Shown here: positions 55,572-63,785 of the stretch, in pieces
Layout of the letters: every line of letters starts with the position of its first letter
How positions within the stretch are numbered: position 1 is the stretch's first letter
Assembly: GCF_900100345.1 (NCBI RefSeq)
Contig: NZ_FMTT01000006.1
Location: 2,737-66,736, forward strand
Direction: 5' to 3'
Origin: Paenibacillus tianmuensis
Lineage (GTDB): Bacteria > Bacillota > Bacilli > Paenibacillales > NBRC-103111
Length of the DNA: 64,000 nucleotides
Translations under genes and position numbers: made by a program
Notes under the pieces: model-generated
Database searches by the model: none
What the model saw: the letters and a program-made list of their open reading frames with translations, nothing else
What the model was told of the DNA's origin: nothing

Positions 55572-56759
55572 TCATTCATCCTTTAACATGCGGGTCATTT
55601 GCCATTCGTAGGTGTCCATGCCTTCGTAACGAACGTTCAGCAGCAGATCGCCGAACGGATTAATATCGACGATATAAGGACGCAAGGCGCCCTTGGCGAG
55701 AAGCACGTCGATCCCTGCCACAGCGGAACGCGGAAACAGCGAAGCCACCTGCTCCCCGGCCTCGGCCACCGCCTGAACGGTGGCTGCGGGTAGCCCGAGC
55801 TCCTCCAGACCGGCCCGCTCGTTGCGCAGGTGGAGGTTCGTGATCGGCGTGCGACTGAGCCGGGCAACCCGGTGGCACGCTTCGCCGCCGACGACGAGCT
55901 GGCGGATATCGAATGCCCGGCCGTCGTGCGAAGCTTTCTGCACCCACTGCTCGACGTGCATGCCTTGAGCGCCCAGCCAATTGATAATTTCGCGGATGAT
56001 CGGGCGCTCCCGGTATCTGCGAAGACGGCGCGAATTGTAATATACCCGCTCATACCCAAGTCGTTCGAAGCCGATCGTCGTGTCGGCCAGTTCCGCTCCG
56101 GTAGTTGGGTTAATCTGGTAAGCCAGTATCCCGGAGGCCGAAGAGCCGAACGCCAGCTTAACAAAGACGCGCCGCATGCCGGTCCGCTCCATCGCTTCGC
56201 GGAGCTGGTCGTAGCCCCGGATAGAGCCAGCCTCCCCCGGAGCCGGGGGCACCGGCACGCCTCGGGAGCTGAGCAGCCTATGGCAGCGGCGCTTGTCGAA
56301 CATGACCGCGATTTCCTGCGGATCGTTCGTCCAGCGCGCTTCCGGCGCCGTTTCGGCCAAGTCAGCGCGAAGCCCGGACAGCATCCGGCAAAATCCGCGA
56401 AACCATTGCGATGGATAGTAGATGCGTCCCGGTTGTTCGGGCAAATTCCGGGCCGCTTGCGCCGAGATGACCGGCATCGGGAGAAACTCCGGCAATGGGA
56501 ACAGCTCGTCCGCTTGCCCGCCGTCAGCAGCACCGAGCGCGATCAGCTCGCGCTCCACCGGGAAATGCTCGCCGGGCGAGTCCAGCCGGACAAGGACAGG
56601 CTCGCCGCCTGTGATTTCCCGCCAGCGAACGCGGCCCTGCAGCAGATCGAGATACGGCACGATCTGTGCCGGAGACATCCCGAGCCTCCGTCGCGCTTCC
56701 TGCAGCATCGTCATCCTCCGGTTGCCGGGATTGCCAACAACAATCAGCGGACGGGCCAT
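55572..56759 (-). CDS. STM4014-family protein (ATP-grasp-like)
   Basis: The 395-residue protein shows ATP-grasp features of the RimK kind: RRVFVKLAFGSSASGILAY (ATP-binding lysine, about residue 200) and AGIDVLLAKG followed by PYIVDINPFGDLLLNV (Mg-binding residues, about 345-370). ATP-grasp enzymes join a carboxylate to an amine or thiol. Its ATG directly follows the TAA of the upstream LRR gene, so they are translationally coupled. Confidence 0.82.
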   Translation of the reverse strand: MARPLIVVGNPGNRRMTMLQEARRRLGMSPAQIVPYLDLLQGRVRWREITGGEPVLVRLDSPGEHFPVERELIALGAADGGQADELFPLPEFLPMPVISAQAARNLPEQPGRIYYPSQWFRGFCRMLSGLRADLAETAPEARWTNDPQEIAVMFDKRRCHRLLSSRGVPVPPAPGEAGSIRGYDQLREAMERTGMRRVFVKLAFGSSASGILAYQINPTTGAELADTTIGFERLGYERVYYNSRRLRRYRERPIIREIINWLGAQGMHVEQWVQKASHDGRAFDIRQLVVGGEACHRVARLSRTPITNLHLRNERAGLEELGLPAATVQAVAEAGEQVASLFPRSAVAGIDVLLAKGALRPYIVDINPFGDLLLNVRYEGMDTYEWQMTRMLKDE

Positions 56760-57605
56760 TTACTCCGTAACCGCCGGATAACGCCAGTCGTCGTCATCGT
56801 CGATCTCCTGCTGGTCGCTGACATCGACGGACATGCCCGACGCTTGCCAGCGTTTTACCATCTCGTCCGACATGTAGTGATAATTCAGGTCGAGGAACGA
56901 AAGCTTCCGGACGCGTTCGCTCGCCAGCAGCACTTCCGCGCCTTTGTCGCTAAGGGTTCCCAGCGATAAATCGAGCGTATGCAATTGATCGAGGATCGGC
57001 GAATTCGCAATCTCAATCGCGATTTCGTCTTGAATCTCGCTGTCTTTCAGACCGAGGTAAGTCAATTTGAGAAAGCGCCCCGGTTCCATGAGTGGTTTAA
57101 CATCCTCCAAGCCGCCGTCAAAACCGTAATTGTCTACGCCGAGATAAAGCTCCAGCTTTCTCAGCTCCGGCAGCTCGGCGTCTCGAATATCGGCGAGCAC
57201 TTCCTTGCTCAGGCCACCGCAGATAATTACCAATTCTTCCAACCGTTCGTGCTTCAACGGCTTCAAGGACAAGTCAGTGCTACCTTTAATACGGAACGAA
57301 GTAAGCTGCGGAAACGCCTCCAGCAGCGGAGCCAGATTCGTCTGCGTAATCCACGAAATTTCGCATTCCTCCGAGTCCATATCGCCGATAAACAGCTTGC
57401 GCAACGCCGGAAAAGCGTCCTTATGTCCGATCAATGTATCCACGAACGTGTCGGGACCTTCTTCATAGGCCTCTCCCCATGAGCCGATCGTCAGCTCTAC
57501 CACCTCCCGGCTCTCGGGCTTCGCAGCCAATTGCTCGATCAACTGCTCCATGCGCATTCCATCTTCGTGTTCGTCGTGGCTGATTTCCAAACGGACTTCT
57601 GTCAT
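56760..57605 (-). CDS. STM4015-family leucine-rich-repeat protein
   Basis: ATG 57605 follows GGGAGG by seven bases. The 281-residue product is made of LRR units of the ribonuclease-inhibitor type, for example LEELVIICGGLS, LRKLELYLGVDN, LTYLGLKDSEIQ, LHTLDLSLGTLS and LSFLDLNYHYMS over residues 75-260. It has no signal peptide and should be a cytosolic binding or scaffold protein. It is the first gene of the six-gene operon. Confidence 0.82.
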   Translation of the reverse strand: MTEVRLEISHDEHEDGMRMEQLIEQLAAKPESREVVELTIGSWGEAYEEGPDTFVDTLIGHKDAFPALRKLFIGDMDSEECEISWITQTNLAPLLEAFPQLTSFRIKGSTDLSLKPLKHERLEELVIICGGLSKEVLADIRDAELPELRKLELYLGVDNYGFDGGLEDVKPLMEPGRFLKLTYLGLKDSEIQDEIAIEIANSPILDQLHTLDLSLGTLSDKGAEVLLASERVRKLSFLDLNYHYMSDEMVKRWQASGMSVDVSDQQEIDDDDDWRYPAVTE

Positions 57606-57751
57606 CGATAACCCTCCCACAATATGCCATACTCTTTTCTAAACTATCATCTGATTTTTGTTTCGTCAATCCGAATATCCATGCGTTGTGCCGAAGATAA
57701 CGAGTCGAGAGACATTTATACTAAACTTAAGAGAATTTTCTGTAAATTGTA

Positions 57752-57779
57752 TTGACTACGAACAAATGTTTGGTATAAT
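57752..57779 (+). promoter_or_regulatory. sigma-A promoter of the 98-aa protein gene
   Basis: TTGACT (57752-57757) and TATAAT (57774-57779) are 16 bases apart, about 50 bases before the gene. Confidence 0.75.
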
Positions 57780-57827
57780 AGAGATCAAGAACGCATGTTC
57801 CTATTTTCTGAGAGGAGTGTAGATACG

Positions 57828-58124
57828 ATGGTGACGAATGTTAGATTTATCGAACGGGACTACTACAAGAATGTCATGGCCGAAAATGGAGAACAGCTCA
57901 CGGAGCAGCAGATCGAAAAAATTTTGGATGCTTCCGGGTCGTTCTGGGCCGATCTTACTTTTAAATTTTTCGAAAACGGATCGATGATCATTATCGACAA
58001 CCATACCGAGCTACAAGTTCCTCTCAGCAGCCTGAGTGAAGCGGCATGCGAGTTTTACGCCCAGCAGCGAATCAAAATGATTAAAGCCAAGCTTAAAAAT
58101 CAAAAAATTACGGAAGCTTCCTAA
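57828..58124 (+). CDS. conserved small protein of unknown function, 98 aa
   Basis: ATG 57828 is chosen over 57795 because AGAGGAG lies between them, ten bases upstream. The product is acidic in the middle and basic at the end, with a possible beta sheet (FFENGSMIIIDNHTELQVPL) between helices. No family was recognised. It has a strong promoter of its own and lies between the divergent STM401x operon and convergent fabF. Confidence 0.7.
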   Translation: MVTNVRFIERDYYKNVMAENGEQLTEQQIEKILDASGSFWADLTFKFFENGSMIIIDNHTELQVPLSSLSEAACEFYAQQRIKMIKAKLKNQKITEAS

Positions 58125-58232
58125 AAAACTAAGATTAAGTACAAAAGTCCGCGCGTTCTCCGGGGTTGTCCCTTCGTTCCGCAACGGACCTTTATGCTGG
58201 TTATTATTATTGCGTGTTATGCTTGTACTAAG

Positions 58233-59471
58233 TTATTCCGCAAAGGCTTTTAGCACGATGACCGCATTGTGTCCGCCGAATCCGAAGGAATTCGATATGC
58301 CGATCTTCAGGTTGGCTTGACGCGCTTCATTCGGCACATAGTCCAAATCGCAATCCGGGTCCGGCTGTTCCAGATTAATCGTGGGAGGAATGATTCCCTG
58401 CTCCAGGCTCTTGGCCAGAGCAATGGCTTCTACTCCGCCGGCCGCTCCCAGCATGTGGCCGGTCATGGACTTATTGGCGGTGACCGAAATCCGATAGGCA
58501 TGTTCGCCGAACAGCTTCTTGATCGCCATCGTTTCGGACCTGTCCCCCAGTTCCGTACTCGTCGCGTGCGCGCTGATAACCTCCACTTCCTCGGGGTTTA
58601 TAGCCGCTTCGCGAAGCGCCGACTTCATAGCCAGGTAAGCCCCGATCCCCTCCGGATGGGTGGCGACGATATGATAGGCATCAGAACTGGCTCCATAACC
58701 GATCACCTCGGCGTAGATTCGAGCGTTCCGACGCTGTGCATGGGAGAGCGATTCCAGTACCACAATGCCCGCCCCCTCGGCCATGACGAACCCGTCCCGT
58801 CCCCCATCGAACGGACGGCTTGCTCTGGCAGGCTCGTCGTTTTGGCTGGACAAAGCGGTCGCGTTGCCGAAGCTGGCAAGCGATATTTCCGTCACGGCGG
58901 CTTCTGCACCACCGGCAATGATCGCGTCCGCGCCACCTGCCCGAATTAAACGGAATGCTTCGCCGATGGCGGTGTTTCCTATGGAGCATGCCGTTACCGG
59001 AGACAGCGTTGGGCCCAAAGCTCCATATTTTATGCTGATCGTCGCTGCGGCCATATTCGATATCATCATCGGTACCAGCGTCGGACTAACCCGTTCCGGT
59101 CCCCGATCCCGGAGAATACCGTCCTGTTCGAGCAGCGTTTGAATGCCTCCGATGCCTGATCCTACATATACGCCAAGTCGTTCCCGATCGATTTCATCAA
59201 GCGTTAACCCTGAATCCTCCAACGCCTGCTCCGCAGCGGCCAAAGCAAACTGACAAAACCGATCCATCCGCCGCGCTTCTTTGCGGCCGAACCGGGCATC
59301 GGCGTCAAATTCCCGGACGACCCCCGCAATTTTCGTTTTAAAGCGGGAGGTGTCGAACGTATCGATCCGGCTTATCCCCGATTCCCCCCGGCACAAACGA
59401 TTCCAAAAGGTTTCCACTTCATTTCCAAGCGGCGAGATAATCCCCATCCCCGTTAACACGACTCGTTCCAT
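58233..59471 (-). CDS. fabF: 3-oxoacyl-ACP synthase II
   Basis: The 412-residue condensing enzyme elongates fatty acids with malonyl-ACP. The active-site Cys is in TACSIGNTAIGEA (about residue 165), and the two His are in SAHATSTELGD and KSMTGHMLGAAGG. No other fab gene is adjacent; the usual fabH-fabF or acpP-fabF context is missing, so this may be a second, regulated copy. A divergent regulator starts 125 bases upstream. Confidence 0.93.
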   Translation of the reverse strand: MERVVLTGMGIISPLGNEVETFWNRLCRGESGISRIDTFDTSRFKTKIAGVVREFDADARFGRKEARRMDRFCQFALAAAEQALEDSGLTLDEIDRERLGVYVGSGIGGIQTLLEQDGILRDRGPERVSPTLVPMMISNMAAATISIKYGALGPTLSPVTACSIGNTAIGEAFRLIRAGGADAIIAGGAEAAVTEISLASFGNATALSSQNDEPARASRPFDGGRDGFVMAEGAGIVVLESLSHAQRRNARIYAEVIGYGASSDAYHIVATHPEGIGAYLAMKSALREAAINPEEVEVISAHATSTELGDRSETMAIKKLFGEHAYRISVTANKSMTGHMLGAAGGVEAIALAKSLEQGIIPPTINLEQPDPDCDLDYVPNEARQANLKIGISNSFGFGGHNAVIVLKAFAE

Positions 59472-59529
59472 CGTATTTCCTCCCTCTCGTTCATCGGTTA
59501 AGTCCTATGTTGTCATAGTTGTTATCCTA

Positions 59530-59564
59530 TTACAAGTTGTAGTTTATTATAGTATAATAACTAC
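59530..59564 (+). promoter_or_regulatory. promoter and palindromic operator between fabF and its divergent regulator
   Basis: TTACAA (59530-59535) and TATAAT (59553-59558), 17 bases apart, form a promoter for the regulator. Over it lies an imperfect palindrome, GTAGTT...ACTAC, at 59539-59564, a likely autoregulatory operator. Confidence 0.55.
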
Positions 59565-59595
59565 CATGATAACGAAACCAAAAGGCGGAACCGAA

Positions 59596-60459
59596 ATGAA
59601 TCATCAAACGAGGCTTCAGGCGTTATCGGCTTTTTTGAAGGCACAACGGGCTAAAGTGCTTCCGCAAACGGTCGGACTTCCAGTGGGAACCCGCAGACGC
59701 ACCCCGGGCTTAAGACGCGAGGAAGTCGCCCAACTTGCCGGGGTCAGCCCCACGTGGTACACATGGCTTGAGCAAGGACGGGATATCAAAGTGTCTAAAT
59801 CGGTCCTGGACTGCGTCGCCGCCGCCCTGCAATTAACAGTAGACGAGCGGAAATATTTGTTTTCGCTTGCTCTGGAAACCGGGTCGGGCGCCCATACGCT
59901 AATAGAAGAGCTCCCCGAGATCAGCCCTTCGCTGAGAAGAATTTTGCAGGAGCTGCGCTTTTGTCCGACCATTATCTCTGACCGCCGCTGCCATATTGTC
60001 GGCTGGAACGAAGCAGCTTCCCATGTGTTTCTCAATTTCCAACATATTCCCGTCGAACAGCGGAACATGATCCGGCTGCTGTTTACACAAAAAGAATTTC
60101 AGCGTCTCGCCGTCAACTGGGAGCATTTTGTCCGCGGTTTTCTCGCTATTTTCCGGGCGTATTACGGGCAATACGTTGAGGACGAATGGTATGAGCGTTT
60201 TCTTGCGGAGATGAAGGAGGTCCACCCGGATTTCGATCGGCTATGGGAGCAAAGCGAAGTCAGCTCGGCGCCGGAGGTGCTAATCGAATTCAGGCATGCG
60301 AAAGCGGGCAAGATGCTGTTTCACCTTACCTCGCTGCAGGTACAAGGGAGTTCTGACCTGCGGTGCAGTATATATACTCCTGCGCCCGATTCCTCGACGG
60401 AATCGAAGCTAAAGCAGTTGATGGAGCGCAGCTTAAGCTCCCCTGATCGATCAGACTGA
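59596..60459 (+). CDS. XRE/MmyB-family transcriptional regulator
   Basis: The 287-residue regulator has an N-terminal XRE helix-turn-helix (GLRREEVAQLAGVSPTWYTW with LEQGRD, about residues 35-60) and an MmyB-like ligand-binding PAS domain (DRRCHIVGWNEAASHVF, about 130). The family is abundant in Actinobacteria and Bacillales, and some members bind fatty acids. ATG 59596 gives the family's length; the frame upstream is chance. Divergence from fabF suggests it regulates that gene. Confidence 0.85.
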   Translation: MNHQTRLQALSAFLKAQRAKVLPQTVGLPVGTRRRTPGLRREEVAQLAGVSPTWYTWLEQGRDIKVSKSVLDCVAAALQLTVDERKYLFSLALETGSGAHTLIEELPEISPSLRRILQELRFCPTIISDRRCHIVGWNEAASHVFLNFQHIPVEQRNMIRLLFTQKEFQRLAVNWEHFVRGFLAIFRAYYGQYVEDEWYERFLAEMKEVHPDFDRLWEQSEVSSAPEVLIEFRHAKAGKMLFHLTSLQVQGSSDLRCSIYTPAPDSSTESKLKQLMERSLSSPDRSD

Positions 60460-60585
60460 GCCGATCCGGCGGTGGTGAGAATGGCTTCCCGCTCGCCGTT
60501 CCTTATTCCTCCACCATTGCATACTCTGATGATTCTTCGCAAATATGGTACAATGGATACAGCTTAACGACGAAGGAGAACAAGG

Positions 60586-60801
60586 ATGGCGCGCAATCAT
60601 AGATTGGTAACGGATGCGGATTTCCAGGAAGCGATGGAACGCGAAGCATCGATCCGGGTTTTTCAAGACGACCATGTGGTCGGTTCCGGCGGGATCATCA
60701 CCCGTTTCGATAGCGACACGGTCGTGATTCAGTTCGGGGTCAGTGATGTGGCTTATCACCGCAGGGAGTTGTGCGAGTTTTTCGAAATGAGAAAAAGGTA
60801 G
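60586..60801 (+). CDS. conserved small protein of unknown function, 71 aa
   Basis: The 71-residue product has an AAGGAG site seven bases before the ATG and reads as an all-beta small domain (IRVFQDDHVVGSGGIITRFD, then DTVVIQFGVSDVAYHRRELC). It has no signal peptide. Proteins like this occur in Paenibacillaceae without known function. An intrinsic terminator follows at 60810-60848. Confidence 0.72.
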   Translation: MARNHRLVTDADFQEAMEREASIRVFQDDHVVGSGGIITRFDSDTVVIQFGVSDVAYHRRELCEFFEMRKR

Positions 60802-60809
60802 AACACACG

Positions 60810-60848
60810 AAACAGCTCGGAACTTGAACGCAAAGTCCGGGCTGTTTC
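60810..60848 (+). terminator. intrinsic terminator after the 71-aa gene
   Basis: AAACAGCTCGGA and TCCGGGCTGTTT pair (with one mismatch) and are followed by a T-rich tail on the plus strand. Confidence 0.7.
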
Positions 60849-60868
60849 TTTTTGGCGCTTCTGCTTCT

Positions 60869-61387
60869 TTAATGCTCAGGCTTAGACAGACGGATAATGT
60901 CGAACACATTGACCTTGCGTCCCGTCTCGTCGTGGATGAGTACATTCCCTTCAATCTTGTCGATGTAAAGAACCCCGTCCAGATGGTCCATTTCATGTTG
61001 AATGCAGCGCGCAAGGTACCCTTCCGCTTCGAGAACGAACGTCTCGCCTTGCCGGTTCAAACTGCTGATCTTGACTTGATTGGCCCGCTTCACAATACCG
61101 GAATGCCCGGGAAGCGACAGGCAGCCTTCCGTTCCGATCTGCTCTCCGGACATTTCCAGCATCACCGGATTGATAAGCTCAATGAGTCCGTCGCCGCAGT
61201 CCATCACAACTACCCTGCGCAAAAATCCGATCTGCGGCGCAGCAAGTCCCGCCCTACCCTCTGCGGCATACAGCGTATCGACCATATCGTCAAGCAGCTT
61301 AATGATTCTCGAATTTACCTCTTCCACCGGTTTGGCCTTTTTGCGTAGAACCGGGTCGCCGAATGGCAGGATTGTTTTTTCAGCCAT
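60869..61387 (-). CDS. def: peptide deformylase
   Basis: ATG 61387 follows AAAGAGG by ten bases and gives a 172-residue protein. Motif 2 is EGCLSLPG (metal Cys) and motif 3 is QHEMDHLDG (metal His and catalytic Glu). Motif 1 reads RAGLAAPQIG, with Arg in place of the usual first Gly. It removes the formyl group from new proteins. It is probably one of two deformylases, as in Bacillus. Confidence 0.92.
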   Translation of the reverse strand: MAEKTILPFGDPVLRKKAKPVEEVNSRIIKLLDDMVDTLYAAEGRAGLAAPQIGFLRRVVVMDCGDGLIELINPVMLEMSGEQIGTEGCLSLPGHSGIVKRANQVKISSLNRQGETFVLEAEGYLARCIQHEMDHLDGVLYIDKIEGNVLIHDETGRKVNVFDIIRLSKPEH

Positions 61388-61410
61388 AACGTTAATGCCT
61401 CTTTTCTTTT

Positions 61411-61656
61411 TTAAATGGACGCGCTTCTGACTTGCGCCGGCGTATGCACCCACAAGTCGTTCGGGGTACAGTCCAAAGCCGTGCATAAAGCGTCCAGCGT
61501 CTCAGCCTTCATCTGCTTCGGCTGTCCGGTCATCAGGGCGCTGATCGAGGGAGCGGACAGCTCGTAGCCTGCTTTTTCCTTTAACAGCCGGGCCAGCGCA
61601 GCCCCTGTCCAGATGCCCCGCTCCGCCATCATCTTTCTCAACATCCACACCAGCAT
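61411..61656 (-). CDS. XRE-family regulator (autoregulated)
   Basis: ATG 61656 follows AAAGGGG by seven bases, giving 81 residues. The helix-turn-helix includes GAALARLLKEKAGYELSAPS and ISALMTGQPKQMKAETLDAL, followed by a short C-terminal CTALDCTPNDLWVH, as in YozG-like short regulators. Three alternating copies of ATTAGGT lie just upstream at 61693-61719 and are very likely its own operator. It is 23 bases before the deformylase gene and may regulate it. Confidence 0.85.
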   Translation of the reverse strand: MLVWMLRKMMAERGIWTGAALARLLKEKAGYELSAPSISALMTGQPKQMKAETLDALCTALDCTPNDLWVHTPAQVRSASI

Positions 61657-61692
61657 GAGTTTACCCCTTTCCGAACCCAAAGGTTAAGCAGC

Positions 61693-61719
61693 ACCTAATT
61701 TTATTAGGTAATACCTAAT
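61693..61719. promoter_or_regulatory. triple half-site operator
   Basis: ACCTAAT, ATTAGGT and ACCTAAT occur in alternating orientation, each separated by exactly three bases (61693-61699, 61703-61709, 61713-61719). This makes two overlapping perfect palindromes 37 bases before the XRE gene. Confidence 0.8.
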
Positions 61720-61759
61720 ATATCACATCTGCTACTAACAATAAATAGCATGTGTAAAA

Positions 61760-61797
61760 AAGAGGAACCCGCGTCAAAGCTGGCGCAGATCCCTCTT
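61760..61797 (-). terminator. intrinsic terminator after the DUF2087 gene
   Basis: AAGAGG...GCG and CGC...CCTCTT pair on the minus strand and are followed by a T run, about 85 bases past the stop of the DUF2087 gene. Confidence 0.65.
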
Positions 61798-61880
61798 CCT
61801 TATGTTGCTCGCGGCTCTTGCTTTTCCCGGTTGTATCCCTGCTCACCGATTCATGGCCAATTCCTTTTTCTCCCCAACCG

Positions 61881-62633
61881 TTACTTCAGCCAGTACTGGC
61901 TTCCGTCCGGTGTTCTGTCTAAAAAACCGTATTCGATGAGATAACGCCGTAAGGTAACGAAGTCGTCGTGTGCGGCCTTCAAAGATTCATTGACTTCCTT
62001 CTCACTGTAGACATGCCCGCTTTTGAATCGTTTAGCGATCTCTCTCAGCACGACAAGCTTATGCTTTTCCTGCAGATGGAACGTTTTTAATGGCCCATCC
62101 GTACCCTCGGGAAAATATTTCTGCAAAATCTCTTCGATTTCTTCCGCAGTTATGTTGTATCGCTCATCCACCATTTTGGCGGTTCTGTGAGGCTCGACAA
62201 AGGCCGGAGCATACTTGTCCTTTTCCTTCAGCAGCTCCATCATCGCCAAATACACCTTGGACTGGCGTTCTTTTTCCTTCAAAGCAAAGCGGTGATTGCG
62301 GATGGTGGACGCGCTGCCGATGCCCATCTCCTTCTGAACGTCCGCATCGCTCATTCCTTGGTAAAAATGCCGGAGCAAACTGTTTTGATGGTCGGTCAGC
62401 CCGGTCAGCTTTTTATCGAGCCCAATCAAATATTCGAACACGGAGCCATGGGTGTTTTCAATATGAACCCGTGTATAGCGTTCCGCCTCGTAGAGCGTGC
62501 CTTCGTCCGGATAAATAATGCCCTTCTCCACCGTTTTGCCGCAGAGCAAGCAAATATAACAGTCCGTCTCCTCAACGTAACCCCGCTTCAACGCTTCGAG
62601 CGATGCATTCCAAAACTGTTCAGACAGCTGCAT
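61881..62633 (-). CDS. DUF2087-type transcriptional regulator
   Basis: The 250-residue protein has an N-terminal CxxC zinc site (CYICLLCGKTVEKG, then H-I-E-N-T-H), a LuxR-like helix-turn-helix in the centre (LRHFYQGMSDADVQKEMGIG with SASTIRNHR, about 85-115) and a C-terminal DUF2087 winged-helix domain (EEILQKYFPEGTDGPLKTF, VVLREIAKRF, RRYLIEYGFLDRT). Such proteins are found across Bacillales as regulators with unknown signals. It is monocistronic. Confidence 0.85.
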   Translation of the reverse strand: MQLSEQFWNASLEALKRGYVEETDCYICLLCGKTVEKGIIYPDEGTLYEAERYTRVHIENTHGSVFEYLIGLDKKLTGLTDHQNSLLRHFYQGMSDADVQKEMGIGSASTIRNHRFALKEKERQSKVYLAMMELLKEKDKYAPAFVEPHRTAKMVDERYNITAEEIEEILQKYFPEGTDGPLKTFHLQEKHKLVVLREIAKRFKSGHVYSEKEVNESLKAAHDDFVTLRRYLIEYGFLDRTPDGSQYWLK

Positions 62634-62841
62634 AAAACAAACACATCCTCATCTCGTTTACCTTATGATGGACATATTACATTAGCGTTTATATGTATGT
62701 CAACCATTACGGAATGCCTCTGCTCTATCACGTCTGTCTGCAACCCGTCATTGGACAAAACCGCTGAAAATATAGATAATTAGATTGTTATCCAGTTATT
62801 AGCCAATCCCCCAGCCGATGGGGAATAAGTGAGGGAAAACC

Positions 62842-63618
62842 ATGAAGAAGAAGATTGCGGTCTTGTCCGCCACCCTGATCCTGATGGCCGGAGCCGTAAG
62901 CGCCTCCGGATTGAACGGGGATTACAAAGGAAATCCGATCGTGAAAGTAACGTCGAACGGGAAGCCGCTCGAAACGGGCGAAGTGCCTGCCATGATCTAT
63001 GACGGCAACACGCTCGTGCCGATTTCTTTGCTGCGGCAGCTTGAGGCTTCCGTAACATGGGACGGCGACGCTTATCAGGTGGATGTCAAGCTCCCCGAGC
63101 CTCCTGCAACAGCGGACAAATCCGAGGTCACGAAGCAGCAAAGCGATGTAAAGAAGCTTAAGCAATATGCCGCTGCCGCCGAGCTGTACTTGAAATTGCA
63201 GACACTCGGCGAATCGTTGGATTCCGCCCGCACTACCATCCGGTTGACTGCCGATACCATGAATGCAGGGAAAGCGGAGGCCTCCTCCTTAATTACCAAT
63301 GCCAAGACGAGCTACTACAAAGCTAATGAAACGCTAACAAATCTAACTAAGGAAACAACGGATAGCGTCTATGACGATTTCATTAAGCATGGTATCGATT
63401 CGAGCCAGATTAGGTCTATCCTAACCGATTACCAAGAGAGCGCCCGGCATTATCAGCTTGCATTGGATTATCTCGATAAATACATTCGGGACAAAAAAGC
63501 AAGCGATTATAACGAATATTTAAATAACAATGGAAAAGCCGACAATTCCGCCAAAAGCGCAAGAGAAAAATCCTCCAAAGGATACGCCGAATGGTCCAAG
63601 AATGTGCATAACTATTAA
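62842..63618 (+). CDS. secreted copper-amine-oxidase-N (stalk) domain protein
   Basis: The 258-residue product has a signal peptide (KKKIAVLSATLILMAGAVSA) and one stalk domain at about residues 25-85 (KVTSNGKPLETGEVPAMIYD, NTLVPISLLRQLEASVTWD), which binds or anchors to the cell surface in Paenibacillus. A helical coiled part of about 150 residues follows and carries no other domain. GTGAGGG precedes the ATG. An intrinsic terminator follows at 63644-63666. Confidence 0.87.
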   Translation: MKKKIAVLSATLILMAGAVSASGLNGDYKGNPIVKVTSNGKPLETGEVPAMIYDGNTLVPISLLRQLEASVTWDGDAYQVDVKLPEPPATADKSEVTKQQSDVKKLKQYAAAAELYLKLQTLGESLDSARTTIRLTADTMNAGKAEASSLITNAKTSYYKANETLTNLTKETTDSVYDDFIKHGIDSSQIRSILTDYQESARHYQLALDYLDKYIRDKKASDYNEYLNNNGKADNSAKSAREKSSKGYAEWSKNVHNY

Positions 63619-63643
63619 TCTCCGGCTGTCGCATGAAGCATAC

Positions 63644-63666
63644 AAAAGCCCCTTTCCGGGGCTTTT
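63644..63666 (+). terminator. intrinsic terminator after the stalk-domain gene
   Basis: AAAAGCCCC and GGGGCTTTT form a short perfect stem on a five-base loop. Confidence 0.8.
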
Positions 63667-63785
63667 CATCTTTCCAGAGCACCTTGCCGTCAGATGAGAG
63701 ACTCAAGCCTTGATCTTCTCTCAAGTAGCATTGAACCGCATCATTTTATTCATGCAACCCATTCGTTTCTTTACGAGCGCTTTGT

